64,000 nt of DNA, taken from positions 496,001-560,000 of the forward strand of contig CAWJEW010000002.1 of assembly GCA_963842065.1 (NCBI GenBank). The letters are read 5' to 3'. Positions 53,018-64,000 of this stretch are shown here, piece after piece. Both the position numbers and the translations under genes were made by a program. Under the pieces are notes generated by a model. The model was not told where the DNA came from and ran no database searches. It was given only the letters and a program-made list of their open reading frames with translations. The DNA comes from CAITWD01 sp963842065 (GTDB lineage: Bacteria; Actinomycetota; Thermoleophilia; Miltoncostaeales; Miltoncostaeaceae). The first letter of the stretch is position 1. Each line of letters begins with the position of its first letter.

Positions 53018-53440
53018 TCAGCTGGCGCTCGTGCGAATGAATGCGGTCAGCCCGAACGCCGAGACCGGCGTCATGCCAAGGCGCTTGTAGAAGCCCTCGA
53101 CACCCCGCTCGGCGATCAAGACCTGGTGATGGAACAGCGCCAGGGGATAGTGGTCCTGGATGGCCTGCGTGAGCGCCCGTCCGATGCCCTCGCGCTGGCG
53201 CTCGGGCGCCACGAGGATGTCGGCGATGTATACGGCGAAGGCCTCATCGCTCATCGCCCGGGCGAATCCGACGATCGTGTCGTCCTCGACGGCGACGACC
53301 GAGTACGACGAGCAGCGCACGGCGGTGTGCAGGCGCTCCGGGTCATTGGCGTGGCTCCAGTCATGTGCCCGGTAAAGGCCGATGATGGCAGGGAAGTCAC
53401 GGTCGAGCTCGACCGCGCGGATGGTGATCGAAGGGCGCAG
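53018..53440 (-). CDS. GNAT-family N-acetyltransferase
   Basis: About 140 residues. ITIRAVELDRDFPAIIGLYR, VAVEDDTIVGFARAMSDEAF AVYIADILVAPERQREGIGR ALTQAI (motif A, acetyl-CoA pyrophosphate loop QREGIGR), FYKRLGMTPV. No ATG/GTG/TTG lies in the space between the onset of homology and the leuS start; CTG 53440 with GAGG 8 nt upstream is the best candidate. Acceptor substrate unknown. Transcribed divergently from leuS. Confidence 0.87.
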   Translation of the reverse strand: MRPSITIRAVELDRDFPAIIGLYRAHDWSHANDPERLHTAVRCSSYSVVAVEDDTIVGFARAMSDEAFAVYIADILVAPERQREGIGRALTQAIQDHYPLALFHHQVLIAERGVEGFYKRLGMTPVSAFGLTAFIRTSAS

Positions 53441-53471
53441 AGGGGTTACCTCAGGGGACGAGGGGTGCGCC

Positions 53472-53479
53472 GATATACT
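53472..53479. promoter_or_regulatory. Overlapping divergent -10 boxes for leuS and the GNAT gene
   Basis: GATATACT contains TATACT reading right (9 nt before leuS ATG) and TATATC reading left (about 30 nt before the GNAT start). Only one polymerase could open this site at a time. leuS has no ribosome binding site and is near-leaderless. Confidence 0.45.
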
Positions 53480-53488
53480 CGCGCCCCG

Positions 53489-56020
<2,532 letters not shown>

Positions 56021-56056
56021 CAGGGGCCGAGCGGTCGCCGCCGCGGCGCGGGACGC

Positions 56057-56062
56057 TACGAT
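56057..56062 (+). promoter_or_regulatory. -10 box of holA, leaderless geometry
   Basis: TACGAT ends 8 nt before ATG 56071; no ribosome binding site between. Confidence 0.4.
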
Positions 56063-56070
56063 CCACGTCG

Positions 56071-57111
56071 ATGTCCACCCGCGCCGAGCCGCTTCTGCCC
56101 GTCTACGCACTTCAGGGAGAAGACTGGCCCAAGGTCGACCGGGCGCTCGCACGTCTCGTCGGGCGTGTGGTCCGCGACGGCGGTGGGGAGCCGGAGCGCT
56201 TCGACGCCAAGGACGCACCGATCGGTGACGTCGTCGCGGCCTTGCAGACGCTGTCGTTGGGCGGATTGCAGGCCGTGATCGTCAGCGGCGCCGATGCGTG
56301 GCGCGCCGCCGAGGCGGACGTGCTGGTCGCGTATCTCGATGACCCGAACCCGACCAGCGTGGTCACGCTGGTGTCCACGGGCCCGCTCCCGCAACGGCTC
56401 CAGCAGGCCGTCGAGCGCATCGGCGACCTTCGCCGCTGGGGCCCGGAAAAGAGCACACCCAAAGAGCGCCGTAAGTGGCTGGAGGGGCACTTTGCCCAGG
56501 AGATCCAGCGCCTGGGCGGCCACGTGGGTCCGGCGCTGGCAAGATACGTCGTGGAGCGGGCCTGCGGCGAACCCAGTGACGCCCAACGCACCGGGATGAG
56601 TGCGCTCATGCTCACCCACGAAGCCGAGAAGCTCGTCGCATATGCGGGTGGTGCGCCGATCGATCGCGACATGGTCGTCGCGATTACGCCGGAGCATCCC
56701 GAGGCCCGCGTCTACGAGCTTGCCGATGCATTGGTCGCCGGCGATGCGCCCCGCTCGTTCGATCTCCTCGGGGATCTGGTCTCCGGCGACGACCGTACCG
56801 AGCCGATCGTGATCGTCCAGGGACTGGCGCGGCACTACCGCGCCGTGGCGCGGGCCCAGGAGCTCGGGCCGGACGTGAGCGCCGACGCCGTGAGTGCGGC
56901 CACCGGTATGCGGGGATATCCCGCCCAGAAGGTCGTCGAGCAGTCGCGGGCGCTTCCCGGCGGTGCCGCCGACCGCGCGGTTGCGCGCCTGGCGCGCTTG
57001 GAGATGGAGACGCGCGTCTCCGCCCGGCGCGAGCTCGGCGGGGCGCTGTTCGTGCTCGAGGCGGCCGTTGGCGACCTCCTGGCGATCGCGCGCGGCGCTG
57101 CGCTGGTGTAG
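56071..57111 (+). CDS. holA: DNA polymerase III delta subunit (clamp loader)
   Basis: 346 residues. LLPVYALQGEDWPKVDRALA RLVGRV at the N-terminus (usual YLLxGxDxxLxxxA), then SLGGLQAVIVSGADAWR, WLEGHFAQEIQRLGG, ALMLTHEAEKLVAYAGGAPI DRDMV (domain II hallmark LxxExxKLxxY) and a C-terminal helical collar domain (SFDLLGDLVSG, ALARHYRAVARAQ). No Walker motifs, as expected for delta. The N-terminal frame continues far upstream but homology begins at this ATG. Convergent with rpsT. Confidence 0.93.
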   Translation: MSTRAEPLLPVYALQGEDWPKVDRALARLVGRVVRDGGGEPERFDAKDAPIGDVVAALQTLSLGGLQAVIVSGADAWRAAEADVLVAYLDDPNPTSVVTLVSTGPLPQRLQQAVERIGDLRRWGPEKSTPKERRKWLEGHFAQEIQRLGGHVGPALARYVVERACGEPSDAQRTGMSALMLTHEAEKLVAYAGGAPIDRDMVVAITPEHPEARVYELADALVAGDAPRSFDLLGDLVSGDDRTEPIVIVQGLARHYRAVARAQELGPDVSADAVSAATGMRGYPAQKVVEQSRALPGGAADRAVARLARLEMETRVSARRELGGALFVLEAAVGDLLAIARGAALV

Positions 57112-57129
57112 TTCGGCCGCGGAGGCGGC

Positions 57130-57396
57130 TTAGGCGATCGGGGCGCCGGCGGCGATCCTGGCGACCCGGCTCTTCTTGCGCGCGGCGTTGTTGGCGTGGA
57201 TCACGCCTTCGGCCGCGGCGCGGTCGATCAGGTGCTCGAGCTCACGGGCGCGCTGCGCCACGTCGGCTTCGCCCTGCTCGGAGGCTTCGACGAGCCTGCG
57301 GGTCAGTGTCTTGATCGTTGAGCGGTACCGCAGATTGCGGGCGCGCTGGCGCTCGGAGATCAGAATGCGCTTCTTCTGCTGCGTGATATTCGCCAC
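57130..57396 (-). CDS. rpsT: 30S ribosomal protein S20
   Basis: 88 residues: ANITQQKKRILISERQRARN LRYRSTIKTLTRR, GVIHANNAARKKSRVARI. A helical basic protein binding 16S rRNA. It lies between holA (convergent) and murJ (divergent), a frequent holA-rpsT arrangement. ATG 57396. Confidence 0.97.
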   Translation of the reverse strand: MANITQQKKRILISERQRARNLRYRSTIKTLTRRLVEASEQGEADVAQRARELEHLIDRAAAEGVIHANNAARKKSRVARIAAGAPIA

Positions 57397-57447
57397 CTGG
57401 CGATGCCCTCCGTCGGTTGAACGGCCGCGTATGGTACCACCGATCAG

Positions 57448-59121
57448 ATGACAGGCGAGCCCCCCACCACCAAGGACGACGCGGTCTCCACCCGGGAGCT
57501 GCTGGACGACATCCTGGTGGCCCGGGAGACAGTCAGCGCCGACGAGGGTGTCCGCGGGGAAATCCCCGAGGTGGAGCGGCCCACCGGCCGGTCAACCGCG
57601 ATCTTCGCAGTCTGGACGGGCCTGAGTCGCATTGCAGGATTGGCGCGCGAGATCCTCGCGGCCGCCATGTTCGGGACCCAGGGCAACATCAACGCGTTTG
57701 TCATCGCGTTCAACGTCCCGAACATCGTGCGCAGCCTGGTGGCCGACTCGGCGCTGTCGGCCGCGCTGATCCCGATCTACACGCAGCTGGTGGAGGGCGG
57801 CGGCAAGAAGGAGGCCGACCGCGTCGTCGGCGCCGTCATCGGTCTGGTGGTCATGGTGCTGGGGGCCATCACCCTGGTGGCGATCGTTCTGGCCCCGATC
57901 TTCATGCCGTGGTTCGCGTTGGGTCTCTCGCCGGAGCTCAAGGCCGAGACCGTGCGCCTGTCGCAGGTGATGTTCCCGATCATCCTGCTGCTGGCGCTGA
58001 CCGGGATCATGGCCGCGGTGCTGCAGGCCAACGGCGAGTTCGGGGTCACCGGTTTCGTCCCGGTGCTGTGGAACGCCGTGATCATCGTCTGCCTGGGAAT
58101 CGCCGAAGTCGCGCTTCCGCCGGGCGAGCGGGTCATGGGCTATGCGATCGGCATCGTGCTCGGCACGCTCGCGCAGCTGCTGTGGCTGCTGCCGTATATG
58201 CGCGGCAAAGGGCCCTTCAAGTTCTCACTCGGGCGCGGGGTGCCCGAGGTGCGCAAGGTGTTCGTGATGATGCTGCCCGTGTCGCTCGGGCTCGGGCTCA
58301 TCAACATCAACGCCTCGGTCGACAACGTCTTTGCGGGGCTCGTGAGTGCCGACGCCGTCAGCTCGATCGACAAGGCGTTCCGGCTCTATGTGCTGCCGCA
58401 GGGCGTGTTCTCGGTCGCCATCTCGACAGTGCTGTTTCCCGCAATCTCGCGCATGGCCGCCCGCAACGACCTGGCCGGGGTCCGCGAGATGGTGGCCAAG
58501 GGACTTCGGCAGATCTTCTTCATGCTTGTGCCGGCGTCGATCTTTCTGATGGTCTTGGCCGAACCGGCGACTCGGCTGGTCTACCAGCGCGGGGCCTTCA
58601 ACGCGGCATCCACGCACCTGACCTCCGAGGCGCTGTTTACCTTCACGCTCGGTCTCGTGTTCAACGGGGCGAGCCTGCTGGTCATCAGGACCTTCTTCAG
58701 CCTTCAGGAGCCCTGGATCGCCACCAAGGTGGCGCTGCTCGGGCTCGGGCTGAATGCGGCGGGCGACCTCGCCTTCTACAAGCCCTTCGGCGCGCCGGGC
58801 ATTCCCCTGTCGACATCGCTGGTCAGCGTGGTGACCTTCGGCGTGCTCATGGTGCTGCTGACCCGCCGGATCGGTGGCATGCCCAGACGCGACCTCACCC
58901 GCGGCTTCGGGAAATGTGTGTTCGCCGGGGTCGTGATGGGGGGGTTCACCTGGCTGGTCTGGCACGTGGTGAACGCGCTCGTCGGCACATCGCTGATCGG
59001 TCAGCTGATCAGCATGTCGGCGGCGACGGTGGCCGCGGGGGTCGCCTACCTCGCCGGGGCGCAGGCGATCAAGGTGCCTGAACTGAGCCAACTGGCGCGC
59101 CTGGTCCGGGCGCTACGATGA
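57448..59121 (+). CDS. murJ: MurJ lipid II flippase (MviN family)
   Basis: 557 residues, about 14 helices in the MOP exporter fold. A ~40-residue cytoplasmic N-terminal extension (TTKDDAVSTRELLDDILVAR E) is longer than in Gram-negatives. Core segments GLSRIAGLAREILAAAMFGT (RxxGxxRxxxxAxxFG), NVPNIVRSLVADSALSAALI P, RLSQVMFPIILLLALTGIMA AVLQA, and RAFxLYVLPQGVFSVAISTV LFP. Flips lipid II for RodA/PBP2 and FtsW. A TATGGT box lies 12 nt upstream of the ATG. Confidence 0.95.
   Translation: MTGEPPTTKDDAVSTRELLDDILVARETVSADEGVRGEIPEVERPTGRSTAIFAVWTGLSRIAGLAREILAAAMFGTQGNINAFVIAFNVPNIVRSLVADSALSAALIPIYTQLVEGGGKKEADRVVGAVIGLVVMVLGAITLVAIVLAPIFMPWFALGLSPELKAETVRLSQVMFPIILLLALTGIMAAVLQANGEFGVTGFVPVLWNAVIIVCLGIAEVALPPGERVMGYAIGIVLGTLAQLLWLLPYMRGKGPFKFSLGRGVPEVRKVFVMMLPVSLGLGLININASVDNVFAGLVSADAVSSIDKAFRLYVLPQGVFSVAISTVLFPAISRMAARNDLAGVREMVAKGLRQIFFMLVPASIFLMVLAEPATRLVYQRGAFNAASTHLTSEALFTFTLGLVFNGASLLVIRTFFSLQEPWIATKVALLGLGLNAAGDLAFYKPFGAPGIPLSTSLVSVVTFGVLMVLLTRRIGGMPRRDLTRGFGKCVFAGVVMGGFTWLVWHVVNALVGTSLIGQLISMSAATVAAGVAYLAGAQAIKVPELSQLARLVRALR
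59114..59119 (+). promoter_or_regulatory. -10 box of lepA inside the end of murJ
   Basis: TACGAT overlaps the last murJ codons and ends 7 nt before GTG 59127, giving leaderless geometry for lepA. Confidence 0.35.
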
Positions 59122-59126
59122 CCTGA

Positions 59127-60950
<1,824 letters not shown>

Positions 60951-60955
60951 GGGCC

Positions 60956-62050
60956 ATGGTCCGCCATGTGTACGTGCACCTGCCGTTCTGCGCGTCACGG
61001 TGCGGGTATTGCGGCTTCGTCGTTGAGGTGGGCGCCCTGGAGCGTCGCGACGCGTACCTCGCCGCGCTGCGCACCGAGCTCGCAGCCGAGCGATGGCGGA
61101 TCGGCGCCCTGGAGACGGTCTATCTCGGCGGCGGGACGCCCACGCTGATGCGCCCCCGCCGGATCGCCGAGCTGCTGGGGGACCTTGCACCGTCGTTGGG
61201 CGACGGGGCGGAGGTGTCGATCGAGGCCAACCCCGAGACGGTCGACCGGGCCGCCTTCGACCGGCTGTGCCGGGCGGGCATCACGCGCGTGTCGATCGGC
61301 GCGCAGTCCTTCCAGCCGGAGCTGCTGCGATCGCTCGACCGGCGCGCGAGTGCCGACCAGGTCCGCCGGGCGGTCGCCTGCGCCCAAGAGGCCGGCTTCC
61401 GGTCGGTCAGCGTCGATCTGTTGTTCGGCGTCCCCGGGCAGACCACCGCGCAGTTGGCGGCGGACATGGGCGAGGTGCTGGCGCTCGGGGTCGACCACAT
61501 CTCCTGGTACGAGCTCGAGATCAAGCCTGACACGGCGCTCGCCCGGATGGGTGCCCGGCTCCCGGATGAGGACTGGGCCGCGGACGCGTACGAGTCGATC
61601 GTCGCACGGCTCGAATCCGCCGGGTACCGTTGGTACGAGACGGCCAATTTCGCGCGGCCGGGTCACGAGTGCCGGCACAGCCTGGCCTACTGGTCGGCGC
61701 GCGACTATCTCGGTGTGGGCGTCGGGGCCGTGAGCACCGTCGGGGACACCCGCTGGCGCAACAGCACCGGGCTGGCGGCCTACATGGGCGAGGTCGCGGC
61801 GCACGGCGTGCCGGCGCGGACGACCGAGACGCTCGATGCGGTGACCCGGCGCCGGGAGCGCTGGATGCTGGGCCTGCGCCTGGATCGGCCGCTGGACATC
61901 GAGTGGGCCGGTCCGCCAGACCATCCCGAAGGGCTCGTCCGGCTTGAGGCCGGCGGCCTGCTCGAGGCGGCGGCCGGCCGGGTCGTGCTGACGCGCCGTG
62001 GCCGCTTTGTCCAGAATGCGGTACTGCACGAACTCATGGAGTACGCATGA
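60956..62050 (+). CDS. hemW: HemW, radical SAM haem chaperone
   Basis: 364 residues. YVHLPFCASRCGYCGF with radical SAM cysteines C12, C16, C19; VYLGGGTPTLM, EVSIEANPETVD, GITRVSIGAQSF, VDLLFGVPGQTT, and the HemW C-terminal domain (NSTGLAAYMGEV ... GLLEAAAGRVVLTRRGRFVQ N). HemW rather than HemN because of length and the single CX3CX2C. ATG 60956 directly follows lepA; ATGA overlap with hrcA. Confidence 0.95.
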   Translation: MVRHVYVHLPFCASRCGYCGFVVEVGALERRDAYLAALRTELAAERWRIGALETVYLGGGTPTLMRPRRIAELLGDLAPSLGDGAEVSIEANPETVDRAAFDRLCRAGITRVSIGAQSFQPELLRSLDRRASADQVRRAVACAQEAGFRSVSVDLLFGVPGQTTAQLAADMGEVLALGVDHISWYELEIKPDTALARMGARLPDEDWAADAYESIVARLESAGYRWYETANFARPGHECRHSLAYWSARDYLGVGVGAVSTVGDTRWRNSTGLAAYMGEVAAHGVPARTTETLDAVTRRRERWMLGLRLDRPLDIEWAGPPDHPEGLVRLEAGGLLEAAAGRVVLTRRGRFVQNAVLHELMEYA

Positions 62051-63120
62051 CCACCTCTCCCGGATCCGGGCCCGGCGGCCCGCTGCCCGAGCTCAGCCCA
62101 CGTCAGGAGCAGATCCTCGGTGCTGTCGTCGAGCGCTTCATCGCGAGCGGCACGCCGGTCGGCAGCCGCCACATCGCCGGCACGCACGGGATCGACTTCG
62201 CGCCGTCGACGGTGCGCTACGAGCTCGCGCGGCTGGAGGAGCTCGGCTGTCTCGGTCATCCGCACACCTCGGCCGGTCGCGTGCCGACCGATCGCGGGTA
62301 CCGCTACTACGTCGACCGCCTGGTCCCGCGCGGCGGCGGCGCGGTCATTCCGGCCGACGCGCTCGCGACGGCGGTCGACCTGCGCGAGATGCGCACCGAG
62401 GTGGAGGGCGCCCTGCAACGGCTGGCCGACGCGATCTCCGAGCTGACCTCGCTGCTGGGCGTCGTGACCGCACCTGTGACCCGGATCGCGACCATCCGTC
62501 ATGTCGAGGTGCTCCTGCTGCAGCCGCAACTGGTGACCGTCGTCGTGATCACGTCAACCGGATCGGTGAGCACACGCATCATCGCCTTCGAGCGACCGGT
62601 CGACCCTGGCCTCGTCGATTGGGCGAAGGCGGTATTCAACGAGCGTCTGTCCGGGATCGGCGTCGGCGCACGCACGCTCGATGCCCGTTTGAGCGATACC
62701 AGCCTCAGCGTCCGCGAGCACGAATTCCTCGACGCCCTCAGCCCCGCCCTGTCCGAGATGGCCGAGGAAACCTCGGACCATCTGTTTGTCGGGGGGCGGG
62801 CCCGGTTCGTCGCCGAATCGCGCCAGGACCTCGCGGCGATCGGCGCGCTGATGGAGCAGCTTGAAGAGCGGTATACGCTTCTGGCCCTGCTGCGCCGCGC
62901 AATGTCGCGCAACGAGGTGTACCTGCACATCGGCAGCGAACTGTCCGAGCCCGGGTTGCAGGGGCTGTCCATGGTCGCAGCCAACTATGGGGTCGCACGC
63001 GGCAACCTCGGCACGATCTCGCTGTTCGGCCCGACGCGGATGGACTACCGCCTGGCCATGTCCACCGTTCGTGAGGCCGCCGCGGTGTTCTCGCGCTATT
63101 TGGAAGGGGTCTACGAATAG
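62047..63120 (+). CDS. hrcA: Heat-inducible transcription repressor HrcA
   Basis: 357 residues. Winged helix at ~15-85 (LSPRQEQILGAVVERFIASG TPVGSRHIA, PSTVRYELARLEELGCLGHP HTSAGRVPTDRGYRYYVD), dimerisation and GAF-like domains (LQPQLVTVVVITSTG, VIASNYGVARGNLGTISLFG PTRMDY-type end reading AANYGVARGNLGTISLFG). Represses chaperone genes through CIRCE boxes; no CIRCE (TTAGCACTC-type) repeat is visible in this window. Confidence 0.96.
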   Translation: MTTSPGSGPGGPLPELSPRQEQILGAVVERFIASGTPVGSRHIAGTHGIDFAPSTVRYELARLEELGCLGHPHTSAGRVPTDRGYRYYVDRLVPRGGGAVIPADALATAVDLREMRTEVEGALQRLADAISELTSLLGVVTAPVTRIATIRHVEVLLLQPQLVTVVVITSTGSVSTRIIAFERPVDPGLVDWAKAVFNERLSGIGVGARTLDARLSDTSLSVREHEFLDALSPALSEMAEETSDHLFVGGRARFVAESRQDLAAIGALMEQLEERYTLLALLRRAMSRNEVYLHIGSELSEPGLQGLSMVAANYGVARGNLGTISLFGPTRMDYRLAMSTVREAAAVFSRYLEGVYE

Positions 63121-63182
63121 ACGATCGCTACGAAATCCTGGAGGTCTGGCGTCGCCCGCTGCGCGGTGAGCCGAACGCCGCC

Positions 63183-63782
63183 GTGCGGGTGCTTGCCAAG
63201 GTCGAAGCCGGCGCGGTCGGGCCGGAGGAGTACGCGGTGGGGATCACCACGCTTCCGGAGGCGCAGCTTGCGCCGATGCTCGACGAGGCCGACCTGTTCA
63301 CGGGTCTGAGCTTCGCCGAAGCGCACTGGGTCGCGGCGGTCATCGCCAGCGCCGCCGATCACGTCGGCGACGCCGAGGACCTGCTGTTCGACCTGCGGGT
63401 ACCGGTGGATCTCACCTGGCGGGATATCGAGCTCGCCTCCGAGGTGATCGAGCCGGGAGGGGTGCGCTCCGCGGCATTGATGCCGTGGCGCCCGGAGTCC
63501 GGCCAGACGCCCGCGGGCCAGTATGCGATCGCGACCTACACGCTCGACTGCGGGCATCAGGCCGTGGAGCTGTTGCGCCAGGATCCCGACGCCGCCCCGT
63601 TCTGGATCGAGGAAGGCGCCGTCGACCACCTGGTGGCCCGCGACGCGCGCAGCCTGTCGCGGTTGCTGCTGAGCGCCCCGAGCCTCGACGAGGCCCACGC
63701 GCTGATCGAGCAGGCCCAGGCAAACCTGGCAACGCATCCGGACGGCGACGAGGACGAGCAGGAGGACGAGGACGACGCCTGA
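63183..63782 (+). CDS. Uncharacterised protein between hrcA and dnaJ
   Basis: About 199 residues from GTG 63183, possibly ~22 longer: the same frame upstream reads DRYEILEVWRRPLRGEPNAA from just after the hrcA stop, with GGAAGGGG 7 nt before an ATA at 63117 that overlaps the TAG stop (ATAG). Content: VEAGAVGPEEYAVGITTLPE, LSFAEAHWVAAVIASAADHV GDAEDLLFDLRVP, LIEQAQANLATHPDGDEDEQ with a strongly acidic C-terminus. No family recognised; a DnaJ/HrcA-linked accessory role is only positional inference. Confidence 0.75.
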   Translation: MRVLAKVEAGAVGPEEYAVGITTLPEAQLAPMLDEADLFTGLSFAEAHWVAAVIASAADHVGDAEDLLFDLRVPVDLTWRDIELASEVIEPGGVRSAALMPWRPESGQTPAGQYAIATYTLDCGHQAVELLRQDPDAAPFWIEEGAVDHLVARDARSLSRLLLSAPSLDEAHALIEQAQANLATHPDGDEDEQEDEDDA

Positions 63783-63832
63783 GGGCCCCCCGGGGGCGTC
63801 GGCGCGGCGGCTGCTAGGCTGAGCGGAGCCGA

Positions 63833-64000
63833 ATGACCGATCAGACGCGTGATTATTATGAGGTGCTCGGCGTTCGCCGCGACGCGGACAACGACGAGAT
63901 CAAGAAGGCATTTCGCCGGCGCGCGCGGGAGTTGCACCCGGACGTCAACCCGGACGATGCCGGCGCCGAGGCGCGCTTCAAGGAGGCCGCCGAGGCCTAC
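63833..64000 (+). CDS. dnaJ: Chaperone DnaJ, N-terminal J domain (runs off the right edge)
   Basis: 56 codons visible from ATG 63833: TDQTRDYYEVLGVRRDADND EIKKAFRRRARELHPDVNPD and the invariant HPD. A GGAG lies 4 nt upstream and TAGGCT (63815-63820) may be its -10 box. The position after hrcA fits a full-length DnaJ (zinc-finger type), but the rest is outside the window, so CbpA-like proteins cannot be excluded. Confidence 0.93.
   Translation, partial: MTDQTRDYYEVLGVRRDADNDEIKKAFRRRARELHPDVNPDDAGAEARFKEAAEAY

Noticed and set aside
63785..63797. GCCCCCCGGGGGC palindrome before dnaJ as a terminator or CIRCE
   Set aside because: No loop or U-run for a terminator and no similarity to CIRCE.

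Overview
The window looks like a chromosomal segment of a high-GC (roughly 70%) actinobacterium. The gene order and protein flavour (tig-clpP-clpX-valS-folC, ndk-maf-mreBCD-mrdA-rodA-rng-rplU-rpmA-obg-proB-nadD-rsfS, leuS-holA-rpsT-murJ-lepA-hemW-hrcA-dnaJ, and a small protein whose start resembles FEISRDLYREL) fit the class Thermoleophilia (Solirubrobacterales-like). This placement is from memory of gene order, not from a search. Four-base NTGA stop/start overlaps, GTG/TTG/CTG starts and -10 boxes only 6-9 nt before start codons are common throughout.

Layout. 1-5.0 kb: a membrane protein running off the left edge, an orphan NarL-type response regulator, then a biotin cluster (bioY, an amidohydrolase, birA). 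5.0-11.6 kb: an accessory patch with a small Zn-knuckle protein, a photolyase remnant, an IS481-family element, a CarH/LitR-like B12 photoreceptor regulator, an IS5-family (IS427-like) element and two divergent medium-chain dehydrogenases. 11.6-20.6 kb: tRNA-His, tRNA-Leu, protein quality control (tig, clpP, clpX), valS, folC, small membrane/coiled-coil ORFs, ndk, maf. 20.6-33.8 kb: the cell-elongation operon (mreBCD, mrdA, rodA) followed by rng, L21/L27, obg, proB, nadD, rsfS and a TauE-type exporter. 33.9-41.4 kb: tRNA-Ala, a cupin, a dehydrogenase pseudogene, a SigB/SigF-type partner-switch module (STAS, sigma, RsbW-like kinase and a degenerate second kinase-like protein), an MBL-like protein, an ICMT-family methyltransferase, remnants of a hybrid histidine kinase and a secreted proline-rich protein. 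41.5-45.7 kb: an extracytoplasmic hydrolase group (class A beta-lactamase-like protein, S53 sedolisin, a membrane-anchored exported protein, and a multispanning protein with presenilin-type GxGD features). 45.8-53.4 kb: small ORFs, a FabF-type ketosynthase, MFS transporter, DUF3054 protein, LLM-class oxidoreductase, Xi-class GST, DCC-family protein, GNAT. 53.5-64 kb: leuS, holA, rpsT, murJ, lepA, hemW, hrcA, an unknown ORF and the start of dnaJ.

How the genes work together. The core blocks couple proteostasis, elongasome peptidoglycan synthesis (MreBCD-PBP2-RodA, with MurJ further on), ribosome assembly (L21, L27, Obg, RsfS, S20, LepA) and heat-shock control (HrcA/DnaJ). The CarH-like regulator and the photolyase fragment form a light-response unit that now has an IS481 element between its two parts.

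Caveats. Many conserved genes (amidohydrolase, birA, valS, ndk, maf, obg, small ORFs near 19 kb) are broken by single-base indels, mostly +1 insertions, while long neighbours are clean. I read these as consensus errors of the assembly rather than true pseudogenes; the in-frame stops of the 34.7-35.2 kb dehydrogenase are a real exception. No CRISPR array, rRNA or origin was seen. The most interesting candidates are the GxGD-type membrane protein at 44.8 kb, the IS-interrupted CarH/photolyase locus, the divergent Obg and the glycine-box-less hybrid kinase remnant.
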